Below, piece by piece: positions 53,366-61,115 of a DNA stretch of 64,000 bases; positions within the stretch are counted from its first letter, which is position 1; every line of letters begins with the position of its first letter. The stretch is taken from NCBI GenBank assembly GCA_965221175.1, contig OZ244867.1:1984001-2048000 (forward strand), written 5' to 3'. A program made the position numbers and the translations under genes. The stretch is from JAJDZL01 sp965221175. Lineage in GTDB: Bacteria > Pseudomonadota > Gammaproteobacteria > Arenicellales > JAJDZL01. Under the pieces are notes generated by a model. The model was given only the letters and a program-made list of their open reading frames with translations. It searched no databases and was not told the DNA's origin.

Positions 53366-54558
53366 TTCCGCGAACTCCCGATACGAGCGTGAATTGCCTC
53401 AGCTGCCTGTTGCAATTCTGCTGCTTCCGTATCAGTCAACTGAAGTTCAATAACCTCCACCACACCAGACATACCCAATATGCAAGGCACACCCAACACG
53501 GTATCCTTGATACCGTATTCTCCAACCAATCGCACCGAAGCTGGAACCAGACCGGTACGGGCTCCGCATATATGTTCAATCAATTCCATGGTCGCATGAG
53601 CAGGGGCAAAAGTTGCTGATCCAGTCTTGCGCAGAGAAACGACAGCGGCACCTGCGCCAATCGTTTTGTGTCTGCACTGTTCGATTGTGTCATCACTCAA
53701 GAATTCGCGCAATGGACGTCCCCGTATGGTGGCTTTGGATGCGATCGGCACCATTTCATCTCCATGGCTTCCGAGCGTAATCGCGCTGACATCCGCAACT
53801 GCAACGCCGGCAGCTTGTGCCAAAGCGTCTCGGAAACGTGCACTGTCTAGAGTGCCTGCCATACCGATGACCCGCTCTCTGGCAAACCCTGTGGTATCAA
53901 GCATCAAAGATGTCATTTCATCTACTGGATTGCTCACGACGATCACCGTGCTGTTCGGTGCGATTGTAGAGATCGACTCCGCAATCCCGCGAATGACTCT
54001 CGCATTTACTTCCTGAAGATCTGATCGACTCATGCCCGGTGTTCGAGGGCGTCCAGCGGTTACCACGATAACATCCGCATCCGCTGCTAAACTCATATCG
54101 GTACCGCCCTGGAGTCGAGTTCCGGATCCTGTGATACCGCTTGCATGCTGGAAATCCAGTGCGATCGCTTCGGCTGCACCTGGCAGAATGTCAATTAAAC
54201 TGATTTCACTTGCAACTTGTCTGTCAGCCGCCAAATGAATCAGGTGTGAGCCAACGCCGCCTGCGCCGATCAGCGCTAAATTGGATATTTTGCGCGGCCG
54301 CTTATAGGGAACACGGGTCGGTGGTTCCCAACCTGGATGGTGGCGGTACATGACTCGTCGCGCTGCGGTCGTTCCGTCCGTGCGATATGGAATCGGTTGC
54401 TCCGACGGCTTATCAAGCAGTTGGATACCCAATCGATCCGCGGTTTCTCGTGCTTGCGCAGTGATGATATCGCCTGGAGCGATGTCAATATGCAATCGTC
54501 CGCGCTGGAAAGCATCCCGTACCAATTCGTCGGCAATCACTGAACGACGTCCGTTCAT
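53362..54558 (-). CDS. Malate-dehydrogenase-like enzyme with EutQ-like N-terminal domain
   Basis: About 398 residues from the ATG at 54558, which overlaps the preceding shell-gene stop as ATGA; the open frame continues upstream without support. Residues 1-90 (AFQRGRLHIDIAPGDIITAQ, then AREТADRLG in Latin letters ARETADRLG) resemble the N-terminal domain of EutQ. Residues 90-398 are an LDH/MDH-family dehydrogenase: IGAGGVGSHL, PRTPGMSR (Arg in the specificity loop, malate type), DSARFR and GSHGDEMVP. The fusion suggests targeting to the microcompartment. A plausible task is recycling NADH with oxaloacetate, replacing the usual alcohol dehydrogenase; that role is inference. Confidence 0.85.
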   Translation of the reverse strand: MNGRRSVIADELVRDAFQRGRLHIDIAPGDIITAQARETADRLGIQLLDKPSEQPIPYRTDGTTAARRVMYRHHPGWEPPTRVPYKRPRKISNLALIGAGGVGSHLIHLAADRQVASEISLIDILPGAAEAIALDFQHASGITGSGTRLQGGTDMSLAADADVIVVTAGRPRTPGMSRSDLQEVNARVIRGIAESISTIAPNSTVIVVSNPVDEMTSLMLDTTGFARERVIGMAGTLDSARFRDALAQAAGVAVADVSAITLGSHGDEMVPIASKATIRGRPLREFLSDDTIEQCRHKTIGAGAAVVSLRKTGSATFAPAHATMELIEHICGARTGLVPASVRLVGEYGIKDTVLGVPCILGMSGVVEVIELQLTDTEAAELQQAAEAIHARIGSSRK

Positions 54559-55181
54559 ACCGTTTTGCCCTCCACTTCGGCCATTGCGTCGCACGCAGAT
54601 TGCACTGCGGTCTTCACGGAGTCTTCCGACCCGGAAATGAACAATCGCCCGAAACGGCCAACAGCTCGCACCTGCACGATGTCGATTGTCGCGGATTTCT
54701 CGGCTTCGTTTGCTGCAATGGATATGTAAGCTGCCGGAGAGCATTCGATGATTCCAAGCGTCTGGCCGGGTACCAAAAGTGACCCAGCTGACCATTTATT
54801 GAGCAATTGGGCTTGATAGGGCTCGACAGAGGTAATGATCTGGGTGGATTCAACTATCGGCTTTATTCGGTCCTTCATTGTCATGCCCAGTTCTTCCAGT
54901 ATTGCATCACGAGCCGCAGAAATCTCTGAGTTGTATGGTGAGCGTAGAATAAAGAATCCAAATTCCCGTTCTACAATCTGGCTGGTCGCCTCCGCGCGAC
55001 TTGCTTTGAGTGCGATGTCAATCAGCCGAAATACTTCATTGCCTGGCGCTAGTTCGCCGATCAGAACGGTGTCACCGGCGAGCGGGATGGATCCTTGCAC
55101 GGTCGCTCCGTTGTAAGCCGCGAACTTTGGCTGCAGACGATCAATTTGCATCAGTGCTCGAATGGTCAATCCCTCAGCCAT
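54555..55181 (-). CDS. Tandem-domain microcompartment shell protein (BMC-T)
   Basis: About 208 residues from the ATG at 55181, which has GGAG ten bases upstream; ATG 55196 is an alternative. Two BMC folds in tandem: the first at about 1-100 (NEVFRLIDIALKASRAEA) and the second at about 120-205 (TLGIIECSPAAYISIAANEAEKSA, FISGSEDSVKTAVQSA). No cysteine near the second-domain pore suggests no Fe-S site of the PduT kind. Trimers of BMC-T tile the shell with hexamers and often provide large gated pores. It overlaps the aldehyde dehydrogenase stop region. Confidence 0.88.
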   Translation of the reverse strand: MAEGLTIRALMQIDRLQPKFAAYNGATVQGSIPLAGDTVLIGELAPGNEVFRLIDIALKASRAEATSQIVEREFGFFILRSPYNSEISAARDAILEELGMTMKDRIKPIVESTQIITSVEPYQAQLLNKWSAGSLLVPGQTLGIIECSPAAYISIAANEAEKSATIDIVQVRAVGRFGRLFISGSEDSVKTAVQSACDAMAEVEGKTV

Positions 55182-55185
55182 GCTA

Positions 55186-56562
55186 CTACTCTCCATATTC
55201 GTCGTATACGTCTCGCCATGGTCGGGATTCGTATGCGACACGTTTGATATTGATTAGGTGAAGCGCTGTTACATTGTCGGATGTAATTGATCCTGACCAG
55301 GTGCCGGTGCCAAGCATGAAGCTCGGTTCCAAGTCAGTGGAATATCCCATTCCGCCGATGATGGCCGGGGTGTTGACCAACACCCTTCCAACCGGAAGAT
55401 CGCTGTAGCGTGCAACGACTGCGCCATCGTCGCTGTGAATGGTGGCGGTGTGCCCCCAGCCTCCGAATCCAACGATGCTTCGCGCAATTTGCAACCCGAC
55501 GGCTTCCGTCTTCGCTTCATACCAGGCCAGTACAGGATTGAGTTTTTCGTGGGAGAGTGGCGCCTGCCAGCCGACCTCAGTCTGTGGCGTAACCAGAATT
55601 CGTGTTCGCGGCGGTAGTTCAATCCCTGCGAGCTTTGCAAGAACTTCAGGAGCTTGGCCCACACGTTCTGGATTGATTGCACGCCCTGAGAAAATGACAT
55701 CTGCGATTCTTTGTGACTCCTGCTCGGAACAGAAATAAGCTCCGCGCAATTTCAGTTCACTCTTCAATTCGCGGCTGATTGACTGATCTGCAATTAACGC
55801 CTGTTCTGATACGCATGCGGTGCCATAGTCGAAGCATTTGGAAGTCACGATTTGTTCGGCTACTTCATCAAGATCGCGGGATTTAGATTCATGAACATAG
55901 CAGGGTACATTGCCAGGCCCGACAGCGAGAGTGGGTTTGCCAGAGGAATAAGCGGCTTTCACCATGCCCGGTCCGCCCGTTGCCAGAACAACCGAGGTAC
56001 GCCGGTGTTTCATCAGTTCAGTGGTACCCGCAATGGTCACCTTGTCAAGGCATTGAATCAATCCTGGTGGGGCTCCCAACTGCTCTGCCGCCCTAATCAT
56101 GACTGCTGCAGTTTCCAGACCACACTTGACACCTTTTGGATGCGGTGCGCAGACAATGGCATTGCCGGATTTGATGGCAGAAATGATCTTGTATATCACG
56201 GTAGATGTCGGATTCGTCACCGGAATCAGCGCAGCAACAACTCCCATCGGCTCGCCGACTGCAGCGATTTTAGTTACGTCGTCGCGCCACAGAATGCCAC
56301 GGGTTTTTATGTTCCGCAACCAGTCCGCGACCGACAGCGAGTTGAAAAGATTCTTGATTCGTTTGTCTTCTACATTGCCGCAACCCGTTTCTTCCACTGC
56401 CAGTTCGGCGAGACGCCTGGCCTCCGGCTCAATTGCCAAAGCCATCGCATCAACAATCGCATCAATATCCTCCCTTTCAAAGAGGCGAAACTTCAAGTAA
56501 GCTTCCCACGCCGAGTTGGCCGCCTGTCGGGCGTCCGATATGGACTGAAGATCATATTCCAA
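55186..56562 (-). CDS. Microcompartment-associated CoA-acylating-type aldehyde dehydrogenase
   Basis: 458 residues of the EutE/PduP/AdhE-type aldehyde dehydrogenase family. The catalytic cysteine is in FDYGTACVSEQAL, matching the acylating group, with GPGNVPCYV and VLATGGPGMVKAAY. Such enzymes oxidise an aldehyde with NAD and CoA to acyl-CoA. I see no N- or C-terminal encapsulation peptide. It lies three bases after the opine-dehydrogenase-like gene and just before the BMC-T gene. It is the signature enzyme of metabolosomes. The aldehyde's identity is not known. Confidence 0.9.
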   Translation of the reverse strand: MEYDLQSISDARQAANSAWEAYLKFRLFEREDIDAIVDAMALAIEPEARRLAELAVEETGCGNVEDKRIKNLFNSLSVADWLRNIKTRGILWRDDVTKIAAVGEPMGVVAALIPVTNPTSTVIYKIISAIKSGNAIVCAPHPKGVKCGLETAAVMIRAAEQLGAPPGLIQCLDKVTIAGTTELMKHRRTSVVLATGGPGMVKAAYSSGKPTLAVGPGNVPCYVHESKSRDLDEVAEQIVTSKCFDYGTACVSEQALIADQSISRELKSELKLRGAYFCSEQESQRIADVIFSGRAINPERVGQAPEVLAKLAGIELPPRTRILVTPQTEVGWQAPLSHEKLNPVLAWYEAKTEAVGLQIARSIVGFGGWGHTATIHSDDGAVVARYSDLPVGRVLVNTPAIIGGMGYSTDLEPSFMLGTGTWSGSITSDNVTALHLINIKRVAYESRPWRDVYDEYGE

Positions 56563-56565
56563 CGG

Positions 56566-57759
56566 TTACATTCCCCTTGCCAAGGATTCCATGATTCGTC
56601 TTGCTTCATCGCGGTCGTCCGCAGTAATGCCCATCGCTTCCAGTCTGCGCCCTGCTACTGCGATATCCCGACCCAGAAGCGCACCGGTTAAAGTGATAAG
56701 CGAATCGGTAGCTGGCGTGGCTACATCTGCCAGTCGACCGGCGGATTGGAGAGGTATCAAAGAACCGGTGACGGCATCACGCAACAGGGCAAGTGAATCC
56801 TGTGCAGATGGAATCGGTCGACTTCCACTGCCCATTTCGGTGCCGCAGTGTGCATTGATCCAGATTTCATCGTCTGGAAGGATTCGGATGCCATAGCGTT
56901 TAGCCACTTCACGACGCTCCTGCAATATGAGTGAAACCACGGAACGGCTTCGCTCGGAATCCAGCAGCGTTCGAAATGTCTCTCTTTCCGGCAGCGGCTG
57001 AGCGCCAGCTGGCAAAGACTTGCCTGTGCCCGCCGCTAAACTCGAACCCAGCATGAGTGCCACGCACTCAACAGCACCGCTTCCGTCCGAAAAACTGCTT
57101 TGCAGTACAGTCGAGGCCGGTTTGACGTTCTGTAGTAGCTCACGCAAAGCATCAAGGTGCGATGTTTGGTCAGCCGGTAATGCTCCGCCAGAAGCACCAT
57201 CGCATTCGGATAGATGAAGTGTATTGCCATCTGCCTCTACCCAGTAGGGTAGATTCTGCACTTCCAGTACCGTGATGTCAGCTTGACAGCCTCCGACTTT
57301 CAGAAGAGAACATATCTCAAACGCGGCGAATGTTCGACCTGGTGCAATGACCAGAGTCTGTCCATCTTTCAGATGATCCGCCAGCACCATGGCATAAGTT
57401 CTGTGCTTGTGCACTGGTCCGGTAAGAAAAATCAAATCTGCTGATGCGACTGCGGAATCCAGTTCGGCCGTGGTCTGGATGGATGGCGACGACGACTGAT
57501 CAGTCTGAAATGTGCCGATCGGTCCATCGCCACGAAGCGTAATTCCGCCCGCAGCACGCAGAGCGTTTAGTTCAGTGCCGTATGCGCTGAACAGCGTCAC
57601 TGAACGATTCTGTGACAGTGAAAGAGCAGCAAGCAGGCGTCCTTCAGTGCCGCCGCCGAGTACCGTGACACGGCTGAATTCCGGTTGCGAGCCTGTAGCC
57701 GAATCACGCCGGGTACTGCGTTCAAGCGCGGTAGTGAATTCTTCGAATTCAGTACTCAT
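56566..57759 (-). CDS. Opine/octopine-dehydrogenase-like NAD(P) enzyme with N-terminal helix extension
   Basis: About 397 residues from the ATG at 57759; an in-frame start at 57783 lacks support. A Rossmann fold follows a 35-residue extension (VTVLGGGTEGRLLAALSL) and the C-terminal half resembles octopine/opine dehydrogenases. The extension is an amphipathic helix (TEFEEFTTALERSTRR) and a Ser/Gly/Pro linker, the layout of a microcompartment encapsulation peptide. Opine dehydrogenases reversibly join an amino acid and a keto acid through a secondary amine, so it might open an N-alkyl-amino-acid intermediate to give an aldehyde or keto acid. The exact reaction is unknown. Confidence 0.7.
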   Translation of the reverse strand: MSTEFEEFTTALERSTRRDSATGSQPEFSRVTVLGGGTEGRLLAALSLSQNRSVTLFSAYGTELNALRAAGGITLRGDGPIGTFQTDQSSSPSIQTTAELDSAVASADLIFLTGPVHKHRTYAMVLADHLKDGQTLVIAPGRTFAAFEICSLLKVGGCQADITVLEVQNLPYWVEADGNTLHLSECDGASGGALPADQTSHLDALRELLQNVKPASTVLQSSFSDGSGAVECVALMLGSSLAAGTGKSLPAGAQPLPERETFRTLLDSERSRSVVSLILQERREVAKRYGIRILPDDEIWINAHCGTEMGSGSRPIPSAQDSLALLRDAVTGSLIPLQSAGRLADVATPATDSLITLTGALLGRDIAVAGRRLEAMGITADDRDEARRIMESLARGM

Positions 57760-57864
57760 CCACCAACACCGCCACAGCTCCACTTGGACATGCCAACTGA
57801 GATTTCGTCAAACGCAGACATCATCATTCGCAAGCAATCGACAATCCGAAATATCTACTATTTT

Positions 57865-58158
57865 CTAGTAGGCTGTCAGCAGAGTTTCCACCTCGTCATG
57901 CGGACGAGGAATGATGTGAACGGCAATCACTTCACCCACCTTGTTGGCAGCGCTTGCCCCGGCATCGATCGATGCCTTGACGGCACCAACTTCACCCCGA
58001 ATCAGCGTCGAGACCAATCCGCCTCCAACTCGAGTCTGACGGACGATGGATACATTTGCTGCCTTAACCATTGCATCCGCCGCTTCGATTGAGGCGACGA
58101 GTCCTCTTGTTTCGATCATACCTAGCGCAGTTTGCACATGTTCATTCTTTGCTGCCAT
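57865..58158 (-). CDS. Hexameric microcompartment shell protein (BMC-H)
   Basis: 97 residues, a classic PduA/CcmK/EutM-type shell protein: ALGMIETRGLVASIEAADAM, a pore loop in RVGGGLVSTLIRG and EVGAVKASIDAG. A strong ribosome-binding site (AGGAGGG) precedes the ATG. Hexamers form the flat facets of the shell. It is the only single-domain shell gene in the window, so the shell would be simple (one each of H, P and T). Confidence 0.96.
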   Translation of the reverse strand: MAAKNEHVQTALGMIETRGLVASIEAADAMVKAANVSIVRQTRVGGGLVSTLIRGEVGAVKASIDAGASAANKVGEVIAVHIIPRPHDEVETLLTAY

Positions 58159-58216
58159 TTCACCCTCCTGTTACAGGTGTAGTAGTAAACCGATGCGGCT
58201 GAATTGCCGCCTGAAT

Positions 58217-58486
58217 TCAATTTCCAATTGAGATTTCATCTACGATTGCAACAATCGACGCGTCAACGGCCACTCCCTGCAGTCCCGCAGGCACTCGGGC
58301 GGCTGAACCGGTTGCAATCAGTACCATCTGTCCAACGCCGGCACCGAGGGTGTCGACTGCGACTAAAGATGATTGGATTAATTTTCCTCGAGCGTCTTGG
58401 ACATCCACAATAAGAAGCGGATGGGCGACAAGTCGACTGTCTTTCACGGTGGCGGTGACGGTACCCGTCACACGAGCTATCTTCAT
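58217..58486 (-). CDS. Pentameric microcompartment vertex protein (BMC-P, EutN/CcmL family)
   Basis: 89 residues: MKIARVTGTVTATVKD at the N-terminus, HPLLIVDVQD and the GAGVGQMVLIATGSAAR loop, then IVAIVDEISI, all typical of EutN/CcmL. Pentamers cap the vertices of the polyhedral shell. Its ATG overlaps the preceding gene's stop by one base (TGATG), showing translational coupling. Confidence 0.96.
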   Translation of the reverse strand: MKIARVTGTVTATVKDSRLVAHPLLIVDVQDARGKLIQSSLVAVDTLGAGVGQMVLIATGSAARVPAGLQGVAVDASIVAIVDEISIGN

Positions 58487-59793
58487 CAGAGGTTCCTCAG
58501 ATAACGATCAATTTCAACTTGCGAAACTTCCGTATGCATGAACCCGACTTCGCGTTCAGCCTGCTGAATCAGTACCGTTAACCGATCATCTCCGATCACA
58601 TCTCTCAACCAGCTTGAATCCTTAGCCAGCGCAATCGCATCATGGATATTGAGTGGCAGCGCAGACGCATCTTCCAGCGAGTATGCATCGCAATTCGTGA
58701 TGGGAGGCGGTTCCATGCCTTGCTCGATTCCGTCCAGTCCAGCGGCAATTTCCGTAGCGAAAAGATAGTAGGGATTGCAGTCTGCCGTCCCATCCCGTGC
58801 TTCTACTCTCACCGCGTTGTCAGCGCCTTCAATGACTCGCAGAGCTACAGTTCGATTATCCATTCCCCATGTAACGGTTGTCGGGCAGAATGAGTACGGG
58901 GTTCGTCGCTTGTAAGCGTTCGGGGTTGTAGCAACCGCCAATGAACATTCCGCCATTCGTTTGTGCATGCCTGCTAGATAAGATTTGCCTATAGAGGATA
59001 ATTTGCCGTTGTCTGCAAACTGGTTGACCCCTTCTTTCCAAATCGAGTGATGCGTGTGAAAGCCGTTTCCAGCTTGGTCCGCAAATGGTTTGGCCATGAA
59101 AGTGGCGATGTAACCGAAATGCATCGCAATTTCCTTAATCATGGAGCGAAAGAGAATGACTCGGTCCGCAGTTTCCATTGCTTCACCGTAGCGGATATTG
59201 ATTTCCACCTGTCCGGGTGCATATTCGGGATTGGATTGTTCGATCGGAATACCGATAGCGTTCAGGTGGCGGCGCATCGGCCCCACTACATGTTCCAGTT
59301 CTGCCGCCCGAGTCAAGCTGTATACCTGAATTCCACGATCTCTTGGTCGCAGTGTCTCTGGGTCTAGTAAATAAAATTCGAGTTCTGCGCCGATTTTGAT
59401 TTGTACTCCCATGGCATCGGCTCGTTCCATCTGGCGAATCAAAGCATTGCGAGGATCAACCGGTACCGGTTTATGATCCATGCCTTCGGCGCGCCCCATG
59501 CAAATCGCCACACCGGATTCCCATGGCGAAGCAACCGGCTGGGTTAACGGGAACATGTGCATGTCCGGGAAACCGTTTTCCATATTTGCGCAAGGTGTGT
59601 CCCACACATCAGACGTCATGTCTATAACCAGCAGTGCAATTGACAGCGCGTTTCCATTCTTGCTGACATTTCGCCAGTTTGATACGGGCACTCGCTTGCC
59701 TCGCATGATGCCGTTGAGATCACCCATTCCCATAGCTACGGTGTGCGTACCGTCGGGCAGGTTAGAAAAGTCGCGATTCGTTCTCGAGTTCAT
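58486..59793 (-). CDS. Glutamine-synthetase-like gamma-glutamyl-amine ligase (GlnT/GMAS-like)
   Basis: 435 residues of the glutamine synthetase superfamily, in the size range of GlnT and gamma-glutamylmethylamide synthetase. Landmarks: GAELEFYLLDPE, NPEYAPGQVEINIRYGEA, FMAKPFADQAGNGFHTHHSI and RVEARDGTADCNPYYL. Members join an amine or ammonia to the gamma-carboxyl of glutamate using ATP. Being in one train with glxBCD, the same partnership seen as glxBCD-glnT in rhizobia and gmaS-mgsABC in methylotrophs, points to an amine rather than ammonia. It is the first gene of the microcompartment operon. Confidence 0.88.
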   Translation of the reverse strand: MNSRTNRDFSNLPDGTHTVAMGMGDLNGIMRGKRVPVSNWRNVSKNGNALSIALLVIDMTSDVWDTPCANMENGFPDMHMFPLTQPVASPWESGVAICMGRAEGMDHKPVPVDPRNALIRQMERADAMGVQIKIGAELEFYLLDPETLRPRDRGIQVYSLTRAAELEHVVGPMRRHLNAIGIPIEQSNPEYAPGQVEINIRYGEAMETADRVILFRSMIKEIAMHFGYIATFMAKPFADQAGNGFHTHHSIWKEGVNQFADNGKLSSIGKSYLAGMHKRMAECSLAVATTPNAYKRRTPYSFCPTTVTWGMDNRTVALRVIEGADNAVRVEARDGTADCNPYYLFATEIAAGLDGIEQGMEPPPITNCDAYSLEDASALPLNIHDAIALAKDSSWLRDVIGDDRLTVLIQQAEREVGFMHTEVSQVEIDRYLRNL

Positions 59794-59872
59794 TCGCAGG
59801 TTGTTCTCTATTGAAAAGTCGTATAAATTCTAATTTCAACCATTCGTTAGCATTATGCATCAACTACAAAAA

Positions 59873-59896
59873 ATGTATACTGAATTCAGAATACAT
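59873..59896. promoter_or_regulatory. Near-perfect palindrome between the microcompartment and flavoenzyme operons
   Basis: A 24-base inverted repeat with only one mismatched pair. The outer arms are ATGTAT and ATACAT and the core is CTGAATTCAG. It sits 27 bases before the plus-strand flavoenzyme start and 80 bases before the minus-strand operon start. It is the best candidate operator for the GntR regulator encoded in the same operon. Confidence 0.65.
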
Positions 59897-59922
59897 AACT
59901 ATAGCACAGAAACTCAAAACAA

Positions 59923-61074
59923 ATGTCGAATAGTAATGGAAGTGATGTGATCGTTGTCGGCGCTGGAATCGCCGGTGTCATGACGGCTCTCAGCTGTCAG
60001 CGGCGAGGGCATTCAACTACTTTGATTGATCGGTGGGAACCTGGCCATCCGAGAGCTTCATCCACCGATTACACTCGCATCATTCGCTCCATTCACGGCA
60101 GCGACCTACTCTACACCAAATGGGTACGCGAGGCGAGATTGCGCTGGCTGGAGCTTCAGGAAGAAGTAAACCAGACGCTGTATGTGGAGTGCGGCGTACT
60201 GGTTATTGCCGAAGACGGAAATTCGGAGTGGGAAGATTCGACGCTCCCCGCCTTCGATGAAGTCGGAGTTCCCTATTTCAAATTTGATGTAACTGAACTT
60301 GAGGTGCGCTTTCCACAGTTCAACTTCAAGAATGTCGCTTACGGAATCTACGAGCCTGAGTCAGGCATGATCATGGCACATCGAGCGGTGGTGGAAACGG
60401 TAGACTTGTTTGTGCGGGAGGGTGGAAAAATTGTACGCGGCCGCGTTCAGTGCGATGAGTCTGAAAAACTCCATCTGAACAATAAACCCTTGCAGGCCGA
60501 TTTAATCATTGTCGCGGCGGGGCCGTGGATTGGCGAAATGTACCGTCGTACCATCCGGCCGATTTCCGATATCGTGCGGCAGAACATCATTTACACTTCG
60601 ACGCCGGATGCAGACACTTCCTTTGACTGCGAAAACATGCCATGCTGGGTTGATCATGGGTATCAGGCATATGGCACTTCATCCGTTGAAGGTCACGGAG
60701 TCAAGGCAGCCATCGCATGGACCGAAGCAATTATCGATTTAGACAATGATGAGAGAGTTGTTGATGAAGCGACCTTCAACCGCACTCGGCAATATATCCG
60801 ACATCGATTCCCGAAACTCGCCGGGCAAAGAGCTGTAGATCAGAAAGCCTGCCAGATTGCCATGACGCCCGATACACATTTCATTATCGATTTTCATCCG
60901 GAATACGATAATGTTTTAATTGCTGGCGGATGTTCCGGCCACCTGTACAAACATGGTCCGGTATTCGGAGATTTTGCCGCAGGAGTTGGGTTGAGAGAAT
61001 ATGGAACGGCCGAGCGGTTCAAGATTGGAACTCGCTCGAAACTCGGCTTGGTCTACTCGCCATCCGGACGTTGA
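59923..61074 (+). CDS. Sarcosine-oxidase-like FAD-dependent amine oxidoreductase
   Basis: 383 residues of the DAO/MSOX family. FAD dinucleotide fold VIVVGAGIAGVMTAL, substrate loop SSTDYTRIIRSIHG, and C-terminal KACQIAMTPDTHFIIDFHP, whose cysteine aligns with the covalent flavin cysteine of monomeric sarcosine oxidase. Family members oxidise secondary amines such as sarcosine, N-methyl amino acids or pipecolate, yielding an aldehyde or imine. Its divergence from the microcompartment operon across a shared operator suggests it is the enzyme that oxidises an N-alkylglutamate. Confidence 0.88.
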   Translation: MSNSNGSDVIVVGAGIAGVMTALSCQRRGHSTTLIDRWEPGHPRASSTDYTRIIRSIHGSDLLYTKWVREARLRWLELQEEVNQTLYVECGVLVIAEDGNSEWEDSTLPAFDEVGVPYFKFDVTELEVRFPQFNFKNVAYGIYEPESGMIMAHRAVVETVDLFVREGGKIVRGRVQCDESEKLHLNNKPLQADLIIVAAGPWIGEMYRRTIRPISDIVRQNIIYTSTPDADTSFDCENMPCWVDHGYQAYGTSSVEGHGVKAAIAWTEAIIDLDNDERVVDEATFNRTRQYIRHRFPKLAGQRAVDQKACQIAMTPDTHFIIDFHPEYDNVLIAGGCSGHLYKHGPVFGDFAAGVGLREYGTAERFKIGTRSKLGLVYSPSGR

Positions 61075-61115
61075 ATATTGAAGAAACGTCGAACTGGAAT
61101 AAGGAGGAATCCGAT

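Noticed and set aside
54555..58486. Carboxysome or classical Pdu/Eut/glycyl-radical microcompartment
   Set aside because: No RuBisCO, carbonic anhydrase, diol dehydratase, ethanolamine ammonia-lyase or glycyl radical enzyme gene is present.
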